The notes under the pieces were generated by a model. The model was not told the DNA's origin. It searched no databases and saw only the letters and a list, made by a program, of their open reading frames with translations. A DNA stretch of 64,000 nucleotides from an uncultured Clostridia bacterium (lineage in GTDB: Bacteria; Bacillota; Clostridia; Christensenellales; DTU072): contig CAMOOO010000003.1 in the NCBI GenBank assembly GCA_946621465.1, positions 1-64,000 of the forward strand. Direction: 5' to 3'. The first letter of the stretch is position 1. Every line of letters begins with the position of its first letter. Positions 1 through 7,909 of the stretch are shown here, in pieces. The position numbers and the translations under genes are program-made.

Positions 1-21
1 CTCATCGGTAAACCTCCACTG

Positions 22-44
22 AACCACCGGACTATCCGGTGGTT
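22..44. terminator. Perfect 9-bp hairpin, probable terminator
   Basis: Perfect 9-bp inverted repeat (aaccaccgg/ccggtggtt) with a 5-nt loop. Few T residues follow on the + strand, so it is a weak intrinsic terminator at best, probably belonging to a gene left of the window. Confidence 0.5.
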
Positions 45-56
45 TTCGTATACAAT

Positions 57-84
57 AAAAAGGCGCTTTATAAAAAGCGTCTTT
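57..84 (-). terminator. Intrinsic terminator of tRNA-Arg
   Basis: Read on the minus strand, a 10-bp stem (aaagacgctt/aagcgccttt, with one G-T pair) and a 6-nt loop run into T residues. It lies directly after the CCA end of the tRNA-Arg gene. Confidence 0.75.
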
Positions 85-86
85 AT

Positions 87-163
87 TGGCGTTCGTGATT
101 GGAATCGAACCAACGGCGTTTCGCTTAGGAGGCGAACCCTCTATCCTACTGAGGTACACGAAC
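87..163 (-). tRNA. tRNA-Arg(CCU)
   Basis: The minus strand folds into a full cloverleaf: acceptor GTTCGTG/CACGAAC, D stem CCTC/GAGG, anticodon stem TTCGC/GCGAA around loop CTCCTAA, T stem GTTGG/CCAAT with loop TTCGATT, discriminator G and an encoded CCA (87-89). The anticodon CCU reads AGG (Arg). 77 nt including CCA. Confidence 0.96.
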
Positions 164-290
164 GTATGAAATTACTATACTACAAAACGAGAAAAAAATA
201 AAGTGTTTTTTCGGAAAAGTTGGGACGAGGGTGAATTCTTTGGCGATATGGAGAGATCGGACAAAGCAAAAAAAGGTAGGGGACGTTAGG

Positions 291-319
291 TTGACAAAGG
301 GATATTTTAAATATAAAAT
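291..319 (+). promoter_or_regulatory. Promoter of the 350-727 lipoprotein
   Basis: TTGACA (291-296), 17-nt spacer, TAAAAT (314-319). Transcription would start near 326, about 24 nt before the ATG. Confidence 0.7.
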
Positions 320-349
320 ATGAGGAGAAATCCTTTTGGAGATGTGATT

Positions 350-727
350 ATGAAAAAAGCGTTGATTGTGCTTTTGGCGGTACTTTTAGCGGCATGCGCA
401 TTCGGTTGTATCCGAACGACGGGAAAGTATCGCACGACGATGTGTGTTTCCAGCCAGACGGACAGTGGTTTTTCTATGGATTACGAGTATTTTGACGGGC
501 ATAAAACATATACTTTCAATGCGCCGGAGGGGACGGTTTTGAACGTCAGGTTTGCTACGGACGGGGGAGAGCTTTCGTGCGTGATTACCGATAAAAAGGG
601 GAAAGAATACTATCGGAACGAGGCGGTGGAGACGGGAGAGACGACCGTTGAACTGGGACAGAAAGGGGAGTACTCCGTAGCGCTTGTGGCAAACGGACAT
701 AGCGGAGCTTTCTATTTTTCGTGGTAG
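350..727 (+). CDS. Small secreted lipoprotein, unknown function
   Basis: 125 residues. The N-terminus is a lipoprotein signal: MKK, a hydrophobic stretch (about residues 4-18) and cysteines in LLAACAFGC that fit a lipobox. The mature part has a regular pattern of short strands (NAPEGTVLNVRF, GELSCVITDKKG, GEYSVALVAN), suggesting a small beta-sandwich. I do not recognise the family. The start at 350 is preferred to an in-frame ATG at 320 because a GGAG (338-341) sits 8 nt upstream and the 320 start overlaps the expected transcription start. It is monocistronic, between tRNA-Arg and secA, and probably anchored to the outer face of the membrane. Confidence 0.75.
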   Translation: MKKALIVLLAVLLAACAFGCIRTTGKYRTTMCVSSQTDSGFSMDYEYFDGHKTYTFNAPEGTVLNVRFATDGGELSCVITDKKGKEYYRNEAVETGETTVELGQKGEYSVALVANGHSGAFYFSW

Positions 728-785
728 AAACTTGCCTGCGGCGGTTGCAGGACCGGCTTACTTCCGTTTTGTTGATACTGTTTAA

Positions 786-814
786 TTGTTTTTTATACTA
801 ATTTATGGTATAAT
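786..814 (+). promoter_or_regulatory. secA promoter, extended -10
   Basis: TTGTTT (786-791), 17-nt spacer, then TGGTATAAT with a perfect TATAAT at 809-814 and an extended TGn. It lies 35 nt upstream of the secA start and probably drives secA-prfB-tsaD. Confidence 0.75.
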
Positions 815-848
815 GGGAAAAAATCTAAATTTGTGAGGTGTTGCTTTT

Positions 849-3518
849 ATGTGTCTAGCAAAATACTTCGCCGAGCGCGAACAGAAAAAAACACTGAAGA
901 AGTTGCAAAAGACGGTGGATCTTATTAACGCCGTTGCCGATAAATATGCCGCGATGAGCGATGAAGAGCTTATTTCGCAAACGGAGGTTTTAAAAGAGAG
1001 ATACAAAAACGGTGAGACGTTGGATGCTATTTTGCCCGATGCATTCGCCGTGGTGAGAGAGGGGTCGTGGAGGGTGCTGAAGATGCGGCACTTCGACGTT
1101 CAGCTCATCGGTGGTATCGTTTTACATCAGGGCAGGATCGCCGAGATGCGTACCGGCGAAGGTAAGACGCTGGTTGCCACTCTCCCTGCTTATCTGAACG
1201 CGTTAACCGGAAAGGGCGTACACGTCGTTACCGTCAACGATTATCTTGCGAAGCGTGACGCCGAGTGGATGGGGAAGGTCTATCGGTTCCTAGGGTTGAC
1301 GGTAGGGTGCATTTTACCCAATATGAGTTTTGAGGCCAAAAAGGCGGCGTATAACTGCGATATAACCTACTGCACCAACAACGAGCTTGGGTTTGATTAT
1401 TTGCGCGACAACATGGCAACGAGAAAGGACCGCGTAATGCAGCGCGGACACGCCTTTGCCATTATCGACGAGGTGGATAGCATCCTTATCGACGAAGCGC
1501 GTACCCCCCTTATTATTTCCGCACCGGCAGGTGTATCCGGTCAGATCTACGCCGATTGCCAGCGCTTCATTCGTACGCTGCGTGAAACGGACTATACCAT
1601 TGAGGAAAAGGAAAAGCATATCTATCTGACGGAAGAAGGTTTGGAAAAGGCGGAGAGATTTTTCCGCAAAGGACTTTCCGACGGCAGTAACCCCGATCTC
1701 AACACCAAGATCAATAACGCCCTCCGCGCCAACTTCCTTATGGCGGCGGATGAAGACTACATTGTGGAAAACGGCGAGGTCGTCATAGTGGACGAATTCA
1801 CCGGGCGTAAAATGGCAGGACGGAGATATTCCGAAGGTCTCCACCAGGCGATCGAAGCCAAAGAGGGCGTGCAGATCAAGAGAGAAAACCGCACCATTGC
1901 CACCATTACCTTCCAGAATTTCTTCCGTCTGTACGGGAAACTTTCCGGTATGACCGGTACGGCAAAGACGGAGGAGCCGGAATTCAAGGCCATTTACGGA
2001 CTGGACGTCGTCGTGATCCCCACTCATATGCCGATGATAAGGAACGACGAGCCGGATAAAATTTATGCGACATTGGACGCTAAATACCGTGCCGTTGTAG
2101 AAGAGGTCAAGAGAACGCACGCCAAAGGGCAGCCTATCCTGGTCGGTACGGTAGACGTAGACGTCAGCGAAAAGATCAGCCGGATGCTCAGTAGAGAGCG
2201 GATCGCCAATCGGGTACTCAACGCAAAGAGTAACGCCGACGAAGCCAATATTATTGCGCAGGCAGGTAGGGTAGGCGCCGTCACCATTGCCACCAACATG
2301 GCAGGGCGTGGTACCGATATACTTCTTGGCGGTAACCCGGAATACATGGCGAGAGAGGACATGGTAAAGAACGGATACAAAGAGGAAATGATCAGCGTAG
2401 CGCAGGCGTTCAATACCCTCACCGATCCGGATGAAATAAAGGCCAGAGAACATTACAAAAAACTGGTAGAAAAATACAAAGTGGAAACGGAGAAGGAAAA
2501 GGAAGAGGTCAAAAAGCTGGGCGGTTTGCGCGTCATAGGCACCTCTCGCCACGAGTCGCGCCGTATTGATAACCAGCTACGCGGTCGAAGCGGTCGTCAG
2601 GGCGACGAAGGTAGCACTTGCTTCTATCTTTCTTTTGAAGACGAGCTTATGCGTAGATTCGGCGGAGAGAGAATGTCCTCTATTATGGCGAGCTTCTCCG
2701 GCGGTGATCCGGATATGGTCATTCAGAATCCCATTCTCACCAAACAGATTGAGCGCGCGCAAAAAGCCTGCGAGAACAACAACTTTGCCATTCGTAAGCG
2801 GGTATTGAATTTCGACGACGTTATGAACAAACAGCGCAAGCTCATCTATTCGCAGCGCAACCAGGTGCTAGAGGGCGAGGACGTCCACGAGCAGGTCATT
2901 AAATACATCGAGCCGGTGATCGCTTCCGTCGTGACCGATTTCGTCGACTTTTCCAGCGGCGACGAGACGACCGTCGATTACGCCACCTTTAATAAAGCGC
3001 TCGAACAGCGTGTTTTGAAAGCAGGTACCAACATCGTTACCAGCGAACTTATCGGACACAGAAACTACGAAAAGATCGTCGACGTCATCAATGAAGAAGC
3101 GGTCAAACAGTATGAAGAAAAGTGCAAATTCGCCGAACAGAACGGCATTGACTTCAAGGAGACGGAGAGATCGCTCCTTCTCAATCAGGTCGACCGTAAC
3201 TGGATGGAACATATCGACAATATGGACCTTTTGCGTAAAGGTATCGGACTGAGGAGTATCGGTCACGCAGACCCCGTAATCGAATACAGAAAAGAGGGCT
3301 CCGATATGTTCGAGGCGATGATCGAGACCATTCAGAGCAACGTTGCCGTCTTCCTCTGCAAGATCGACGTGGAAGAAGTGGTTGACAGAAAGAACGCCTT
3401 TGAAGAAAAGCGCGTGCGCCAGGTGGAGCAACGCTCGGGATTGACCAGCAATTCCCCCTGTCCGTGCGGCTCGGGCAAAAAATATAAAGACTGTTGCGGT
3501 CGTGTGAGGAAGGCATAA
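849..3518 (+). CDS. secA: Preprotein translocase ATPase SecA
   Basis: 889 residues, normal SecA length. SecA is the cytosolic ATPase motor that pushes unfolded preproteins through SecYEG. Visible features include the DEAD helicase core with Walker A MRTGEGKT (about residues 100-107), the DEVDSILIDEARTPLI segment typical of SecA, the second motor domain with NMAGRGTDI and LRGRSGRQGD, and the C-terminal zinc-binding SEC-C motif CPCGSGKKYKDCCGR, which binds SecB or ribosomes in other bacteria. A GAGGTG (833-838) precedes the ATG. prfB starts 2 nt after the stop, so the two are co-transcribed, an arrangement common in Firmicutes. No SecA2-type shortening is seen. Confidence 0.98.
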   Translation: MCLAKYFAEREQKKTLKKLQKTVDLINAVADKYAAMSDEELISQTEVLKERYKNGETLDAILPDAFAVVREGSWRVLKMRHFDVQLIGGIVLHQGRIAEMRTGEGKTLVATLPAYLNALTGKGVHVVTVNDYLAKRDAEWMGKVYRFLGLTVGCILPNMSFEAKKAAYNCDITYCTNNELGFDYLRDNMATRKDRVMQRGHAFAIIDEVDSILIDEARTPLIISAPAGVSGQIYADCQRFIRTLRETDYTIEEKEKHIYLTEEGLEKAERFFRKGLSDGSNPDLNTKINNALRANFLMAADEDYIVENGEVVIVDEFTGRKMAGRRYSEGLHQAIEAKEGVQIKRENRTIATITFQNFFRLYGKLSGMTGTAKTEEPEFKAIYGLDVVVIPTHMPMIRNDEPDKIYATLDAKYRAVVEEVKRTHAKGQPILVGTVDVDVSEKISRMLSRERIANRVLNAKSNADEANIIAQAGRVGAVTIATNMAGRGTDILLGGNPEYMAREDMVKNGYKEEMISVAQAFNTLTDPDEIKAREHYKKLVEKYKVETEKEKEEVKKLGGLRVIGTSRHESRRIDNQLRGRSGRQGDEGSTCFYLSFEDELMRRFGGERMSSIMASFSGGDPDMVIQNPILTKQIERAQKACENNNFAIRKRVLNFDDVMNKQRKLIYSQRNQVLEGEDVHEQVIKYIEPVIASVVTDFVDFSSGDETTVDYATFNKALEQRVLKAGTNIVTSELIGHRNYEKIVDVINEEAVKQYEEKCKFAEQNGIDFKETERSLLLNQVDRNWMEHIDNMDLLRKGIGLRSIGHADPVIEYRKEGSDMFEAMIETIQSNVAVFLCKIDVEEVVDRKNAFEEKRVRQVEQRSGLTSNSPCPCGSGKKYKDCCGRVRKA

Positions 3519-3520
3519 TC

Positions 3521-4618
3521 ATGGTAGATTTTTATCCGCAAAAACAACAACTCGCCAAATTGCAGGAGGATATCAAAGTCCTCTTCGACGCCACCGACAT
3601 CGGCGGAATGGAAAAAAGGGTCGAGGTGCTAAAAGAGGAGCAGAATGCGGAAGACTTTTGGCAGGATCAGGAACACGCTCGCAAAAACACCAGCGAACTA
3701 GCGGCTTGCGAAAGGAAGATAAAACGTTTTTACGACGTACAGAAGAGGGTGGAAGACACCGTAGAACTGGTCAATCTCGTCGAGGAGATGCAAGAAGAGT
3801 CCGAAGTCGATAACGTACTGAAAGAGGTATCCGACATCGTAACTTTGGTTAACCAATTGAATATAGAGGCGCTCCTTAAAGGGCGTTACGACGCCAACAA
3901 CGCCATTCTGACGTTGCACGCAGGGGCTGGCGGAACGGAAGCGCAGGACTGGGCGGAGATGTTGTTCAGAATGTATACCCGGTATGCCGAACGGCAGGGG
4001 TACAAAGTGTCCGTTCTCGATATGCTCGACGGCGAAGAAGCGGGGCTGAAAAGCGTAACGTTTATGGTGGCGGGTGAAAACGCCTACGGCTACCTTCATG
4101 CGGAAATGGGAGTACATCGTCTGGTGCGTATTTCTCCCTTTGACGCCAACAAGCGCAGGCACACCTCTTTTGCCAGCTTAGAGGTCATGCCCGAGATCAC
4201 CGACGAAGCGGAAATTGAAATCAACCCGGACGACCTGAAAGTGGATACATACCGCAGTAGCGGCGCAGGCGGACAGCACATCAATAAGACGAGTAGCGCT
4301 GTGCGTATTACTCACCTGCCGACGGGTATCGTCGTTGCTTGCCAAAACGAGCGGAGCCAGATTCAGAACAGAGAAACGGCGATGAAAATGCTCATGGGTA
4401 AACTGACCGAACTGAAAGAACGGGAACGGCTGGAAGAAGCGCAGGCATTAAAGGGCGAAGTCAAAAAGATAGAGTGGGGCAGCCAGATCCGCAGCTACGT
4501 TTTCTGCCCCTATACTTTGGTAAAAGATCACCGTACGGGGTACGAAAACTCCAATATTACCGCCGTTATGGACGGGGAAATACAGGATTTCATTATTGAA
4601 TTTTTAAAGAAGAGCTGA
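3521..4618 (+). CDS. prfB: Peptide chain release factor 2 (RF2), no frameshift
   Basis: 365 residues. RF2 ends translation at UGA and UAA by recognising the stop codon and triggering peptidyl-tRNA hydrolysis. The RF2-type tripeptide SPF (residues 205-207) and the catalytic GGQ (250-252) are at the same positions as in E. coli RF2. The start ATG at 3521 has a GAGGAAGG ribosome binding site inside the end of secA. The usual autoregulatory +1 frameshift near codon 25 (CTT TGA C) is absent: the reading frame is continuous and the corresponding codons are ACC GAC. tsaD starts 2 nt after the stop. Confidence 0.97.
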   Translation: MVDFYPQKQQLAKLQEDIKVLFDATDIGGMEKRVEVLKEEQNAEDFWQDQEHARKNTSELAACERKIKRFYDVQKRVEDTVELVNLVEEMQEESEVDNVLKEVSDIVTLVNQLNIEALLKGRYDANNAILTLHAGAGGTEAQDWAEMLFRMYTRYAERQGYKVSVLDMLDGEEAGLKSVTFMVAGENAYGYLHAEMGVHRLVRISPFDANKRRHTSFASLEVMPEITDEAEIEINPDDLKVDTYRSSGAGGQHINKTSSAVRITHLPTGIVVACQNERSQIQNRETAMKMLMGKLTELKERERLEEAQALKGEVKKIEWGSQIRSYVFCPYTLVKDHRTGYENSNITAVMDGEIQDFIIEFLKKS

Positions 4619-4620
4619 TA

Positions 4621-5670
4621 ATGGGTTACGTAGAAAGAGCGCAACGCAAACTGGATGCGCTGAGAGATAGGGACGACTACTATATTTTAGCCATAGAGTC
4701 CAGTTGCGATGAGACGGCGGTCGCCGTTATTCGCGGACGAGAAATTTTAGCAAACGAGATCGACTCGCAAATTGAGATACATAAACGCTTCGGCGGCGTG
4801 GTGCCGGAGATCGCCTCCCGTAACCACATCCTCGCCATTGACCCGCTCGTCAAGATCGCCCTGGAAAAAGCCGGGATCACCAAAGAAGATATCGATGTTA
4901 TTGCCGTGACGTACGGGGCAGGACTCCTCGGCGCGCTCCTTGTAGGCGTTTCTTATGCCAAAGCCCTCGCCTATGCCCTCGATAAACCTCTCGTTGCCAT
5001 CGACCACATTAAGGGCCACGTCTGCGCCAACTTTTTAGCCTATCCCGAACTGCAATTCCCCTTTATGTGCCTTCTTGCCAGTGGCGGACATACCGAGATA
5101 CTGGACGTAAAGAGCTATTCGGAAATGGTCGTCCTCGGACAAACGGCGGACGATGCCGCAGGAGAAGCGTTCGATAAAGTCGCTCGAGTGATCGGACTTC
5201 CTTACCCCGGCGGACCACAAATAGAAATGGCGGCAAAGGAAGGCAAGGACTGTATTCCGCTTCCTCGTCCCTTCAAAGGAGAAAAGACCTATAACTTCTC
5301 CTATTCGGGAATAAAAACTGCCGTCATAAACTACGCTCATAACTGCGCGCAAAAAGGGATAGAAATGAACAAAGCCGACGTCGCCGCCTCTTTCCAGGCA
5401 CGCGCCGTAGGAATGCTGATAGAAAATGCCGTTAAAGCCGCGCTTGAAAAGGAAGAAAAGACCATCGTCATCGCCGGTGGGGTGGCGGCAAATACCGCTC
5501 TAAGAGAGGGGATGCAAAAAGCCGCGCAAAAATACGGCATTAAAGTCATGCTCCCACCCAAAAAACTTTGCACCGACAACGCAGCCATGATCGGAGAAGC
5601 CGCCTTTTTTGCTATCAAAGAGGGGCTACACGCTGCGCTACTTGATTTAGACGCCGATCCCAATCTATAA
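4621..5670 (+). CDS. tsaD: tRNA N6-adenosine threonylcarbamoyltransferase TsaD
   Basis: 349 residues. TsaD transfers the threonylcarbamoyl group from TC-AMP to A37 of ANN-decoding tRNAs (t6A) together with TsaB and TsaE. The ASKHA-fold motifs are present: AIESSCDETAVAV near the N-terminus, the metal-binding HIKGH (His129 and His133), LASGGHTE and VIAGGVAANTALR. It has about 20 extra N-terminal residues before the usual ILAIESS start. The ATG at 4621 follows the prfB stop by 2 nt with only a weak ribosome binding site, suggesting translational coupling. TsaB and TsaE are not in the window. Confidence 0.96.
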   Translation: MGYVERAQRKLDALRDRDDYYILAIESSCDETAVAVIRGREILANEIDSQIEIHKRFGGVVPEIASRNHILAIDPLVKIALEKAGITKEDIDVIAVTYGAGLLGALLVGVSYAKALAYALDKPLVAIDHIKGHVCANFLAYPELQFPFMCLLASGGHTEILDVKSYSEMVVLGQTADDAAGEAFDKVARVIGLPYPGGPQIEMAAKEGKDCIPLPRPFKGEKTYNFSYSGIKTAVINYAHNCAQKGIEMNKADVAASFQARAVGMLIENAVKAALEKEEKTIVIAGGVAANTALREGMQKAAQKYGIKVMLPPKKLCTDNAAMIGEAAFFAIKEGLHAALLDLDADPNL

Positions 5671-5734
5671 GGTATTTATTTTCATAACATTTTCAATCTT
5701 GTTTTTCATCTCGACAAAGCTATCATTATAATTT

Positions 5735-5751
5735 GCGCGTGTAACACGCGC
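5735..5751. repeat. GC-rich hairpin after tsaD
   Basis: GCGCGTG (5735-5741) and CACGCGC (5745-5751) form a 7-bp stem around a 3-nt loop in an otherwise AT-rich gap, followed by further alternating CG. It may end the secA-prfB-tsaD transcript, but no T tract follows. No other gene or RNA was seen between 5671 and 5900. Confidence 0.4.
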
Positions 5752-5900
5752 GCGTGCGCATATAAAGGTTTATCAAAAAAATCGCAAGTATTTTTACGCG
5801 TTTTTACTCTGTTTTTTCACAAAAAAACGCACCGCGAAATGGGTTTCTTAAAAGGGTGTAAAAAAACAGTAAAATTAAGAATATTTTTATAATTAAATGT

Positions 5901-5929
5901 TTGACAACGGAAAATTCATTTCTTATACT
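5901..5929 (+). promoter_or_regulatory. Promoter of the xpt / nucleoside transporter operon
   Basis: Consensus TTGACA (5901-5906), 17-nt spacer, TATACT (5924-5929). The predicted leader is only about 26 nt, so there is no room for a purine riboswitch between promoter and xpt. Confidence 0.85.
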
Positions 5930-5961
5930 GAGAGTATACTTTTTACGAAAAGGAAGAGGTC

Positions 5962-6531
5962 ATGGAGTTACTGAAAGAGAAGATTCTGAAGGAAGGTAAA
6001 GTTTTCCCGGGGAATATTCTGAAAGTCGATAATTTTCTGAACCACCTGGTCGACACCGAGCTGATGTATCAAATCGGGAAGGAGTTTGCCGGGCTCTTTT
6101 CGGGGGAAGGAATAACTAAAGTTCTGACCATAGAAGCGTCGGGCATCGCGATAGGGTGTTTTACCGCGCACGAAATAGGGGTACCCCTGCTCTACGCTAA
6201 AAAAGGGGTCAGAAAGAACCAGTCTGAGGTCTATACCAGCAAAGTAATGTCATATACACACGGAAAAGTATATGACATTTCTGTTTCTAAGGAGTATTTG
6301 AGTGCCGATGACAAAATCCTCATCGTCGATGATTTTTTGGCGTCGGGAGAGGCGCTGAACGGTCTGATCGATTTAATTCAGCAAGCCGGAGCCAAACTGG
6401 TTGGATGTGGGATTGTCATAGAAAAGGCGTTCCAGGACGGAGGAAAAGCCCTCCGTGAAAAAGGCGTAAGGATAGAGTCCCTCGCCAGGATTGCAAGGAT
6501 GACGGAAAAGGAAGTCGTCTTTGCCGAATAA
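5962..6531 (+). CDS. xpt: Xanthine phosphoribosyltransferase
   Basis: 189 residues, the normal length. Xpt converts xanthine and PRPP to XMP in purine salvage. The PRPP-binding signature ILIVDDFLASGEAL is at about residues 119-132, and the GNILKVDNFLNHLVD segment near the N-terminus is typical of Xpt rather than Apt. GGAAGAGG provides the ribosome binding site. It is the first gene of an apparent operon with a BMP-type nucleoside importer, linking import of purine nucleosides to base salvage. In Bacillus, xpt usually sits behind a guanine riboswitch; none is seen here. Confidence 0.95.
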   Translation: MELLKEKILKEGKVFPGNILKVDNFLNHLVDTELMYQIGKEFAGLFSGEGITKVLTIEASGIAIGCFTAHEIGVPLLYAKKGVRKNQSEVYTSKVMSYTHGKVYDISVSKEYLSADDKILIVDDFLASGEALNGLIDLIQQAGAKLVGCGIVIEKAFQDGGKALREKGVRIESLARIARMTEKEVVFAE

Positions 6532-6577
6532 TTTAGTTTTTCATTTTTATAAAAAATAAAACGGAGGTTAAAACAAA

Positions 6578-7822
6578 ATGAAAATGAAGAAAGTATTAGT
6601 TATCGTACTCGCACTGATTCTTGCAATTGGCTGCATCGCATGCTTCACTGCATGTAACAACGAAGAAGAAGCTCAAGAGGCGGCAAAAATCACTTTTGCT
6701 CCCGTTGCAAAAGAGAACATTAAACTTGGCTTGATCTGCTTGCATGATGAAAACAGCACCTATGATAAAAACTTTATCGACGCTGCTACCGAGGCTTGCA
6801 CTAAGTATGGCATCACCAAGATTGTTAAGACCGGTATCGCCGAGTCCGATCAATGCTATCAGACTGCTTGCGACCTCGTTGATCAGGGCTGCAACATCAT
6901 CTTTGCCGACTCCTTTGGTCATGAACAATACATACTGAAAGCGGCTAAAGAATATCCGTCTGTTCGTTTTGCCCATGCTACCGGAACGATGGCTCACACC
7001 GAACTCCAAGCTAACTTCTACAACGCTTTCGCTTCCATTTACGAAGGTCGTTATCTTGCCGGTGTTGCCGCTGGTATGAAAATGAATGAAATGATTGCTG
7101 CCGGAAAATTCACCGCTGATCAGGCTAAAATGGGTTATGTTGGTGCTTATACCTACGCTGAAGTTATTTCCGGTTTGACCTCTTTCTATCTCGGAGCCAA
7201 ATCCGTTTGTCCTACCGTCACCATGGACGTTAAATTTACCGGTTCTTGGTATGATCAGACTGCCGAAGGCGAAGCTGCTACCGCTCTCATTAACGGTGGT
7301 TGCAAACTTATCAGCCAACACGCTGACTCCATGGGCGCTCCCAACGCTTGCGAAGTTAAAAAAGTTCCGAACGTTACTTACAACATCAGCACCAAAGCTG
7401 CTTGCGGCGAAAGCTATCTGATCGGTTCCAGAATCAACTGGGCACCCTACTTTGAATATCTCTTTGATTGCACCATCAACGGTGTTACCGCTGTTGACTT
7501 TGACTGGGTTGGTACTCTCGCTACCGGTTCCGTTGAGATTTTGGAAATCAACGACGCTGTTGCCGCCGCCGGTACTGCCGATAAAATTGCCGAAGTCAAA
7601 GCTAAATTGATGTCCGGTGAGATCAAAGTCTTCGACACCGCTAACTTCAAGATCAGTGGAAAAGATGTTACCACTTATCTCGCTGACGTTGATACCGATG
7701 CCGCTTTCACTCCCGATACGCAAGTTATCCTTAAGGGTGTCTTTGAAGAATCCCTCTATCGTTCCGCTCCTTACTTTGATGCTACGATCGATGGAATCAC
7801 CTTCCTCAACACCGCTTTCTAA
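6578..7822 (+). CDS. nupN: BMP-family nucleoside-binding lipoprotein
   Basis: 414 residues. Substrate-binding lipoprotein of a purine-nucleoside ABC importer (PnrA/BmpA family). The signal peptide ends in a lipobox (CFTACNN, acylated Cys about residue 26). The mature protein carries the family pattern: LICLHDENSTYDKNFID near the start, GCNIIFADSFGHEQ, then FYNAFASIYEGRYLAGVAAG, and a late SQHADSMGAP segment. An ACGGAGG lies before the ATG. It is 46 nt after xpt, and a strong hairpin follows it, so this gene may be more abundant in mRNA than the downstream ATPase and permeases. Assignment to nucleosides rests on family and context; the ligand is not proven. Confidence 0.92.
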   Translation: MKMKKVLVIVLALILAIGCIACFTACNNEEEAQEAAKITFAPVAKENIKLGLICLHDENSTYDKNFIDAATEACTKYGITKIVKTGIAESDQCYQTACDLVDQGCNIIFADSFGHEQYILKAAKEYPSVRFAHATGTMAHTELQANFYNAFASIYEGRYLAGVAAGMKMNEMIAAGKFTADQAKMGYVGAYTYAEVISGLTSFYLGAKSVCPTVTMDVKFTGSWYDQTAEGEAATALINGGCKLISQHADSMGAPNACEVKKVPNVTYNISTKAACGESYLIGSRINWAPYFEYLFDCTINGVTAVDFDWVGTLATGSVEILEINDAVAAAGTADKIAEVKAKLMSGEIKVFDTANFKISGKDVTTYLADVDTDAAFTPDTQVILKGVFEESLYRSAPYFDATIDGITFLNTAF

Positions 7823-7848
7823 TATTAACAATTATAAATGAATAATGT

Positions 7849-7877
7849 GCAAGACGGAGTTTTTGACTCCGTCTTGC
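7849..7877 (+). terminator. 12-bp intercistronic hairpin without a T tract
   Basis: Perfect stem gcaagacggagt/actccgtcttgc with a 5-nt loop, not followed by a T run. It lies between the binding-protein gene and the ATPase gene, where such hairpins commonly protect the upstream mRNA or cause partial termination. Confidence 0.7.
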
Positions 7878-7909
7878 CGATATTAACTCTAATTATCACG
7901 GAGGAAAAC

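Noticed and set aside
1314..2552. 412-codon open frame antisense to secA
   Set aside because: It lies wholly inside secA, has no ribosome binding site or recognisable domain, and results from codon bias on the opposite strand.
5671..5961. Purine riboswitch before xpt
   Set aside because: Expected from Bacillus, but no aptamer core is present and the promoter leaves a leader of only about 26 nt.
6596..7831. 411-codon open frame antisense to the BMP lipoprotein gene
   Set aside because: Mirror of a real, strongly supported gene; its low-complexity Ser/Gly-rich product is typical of an antisense shadow.
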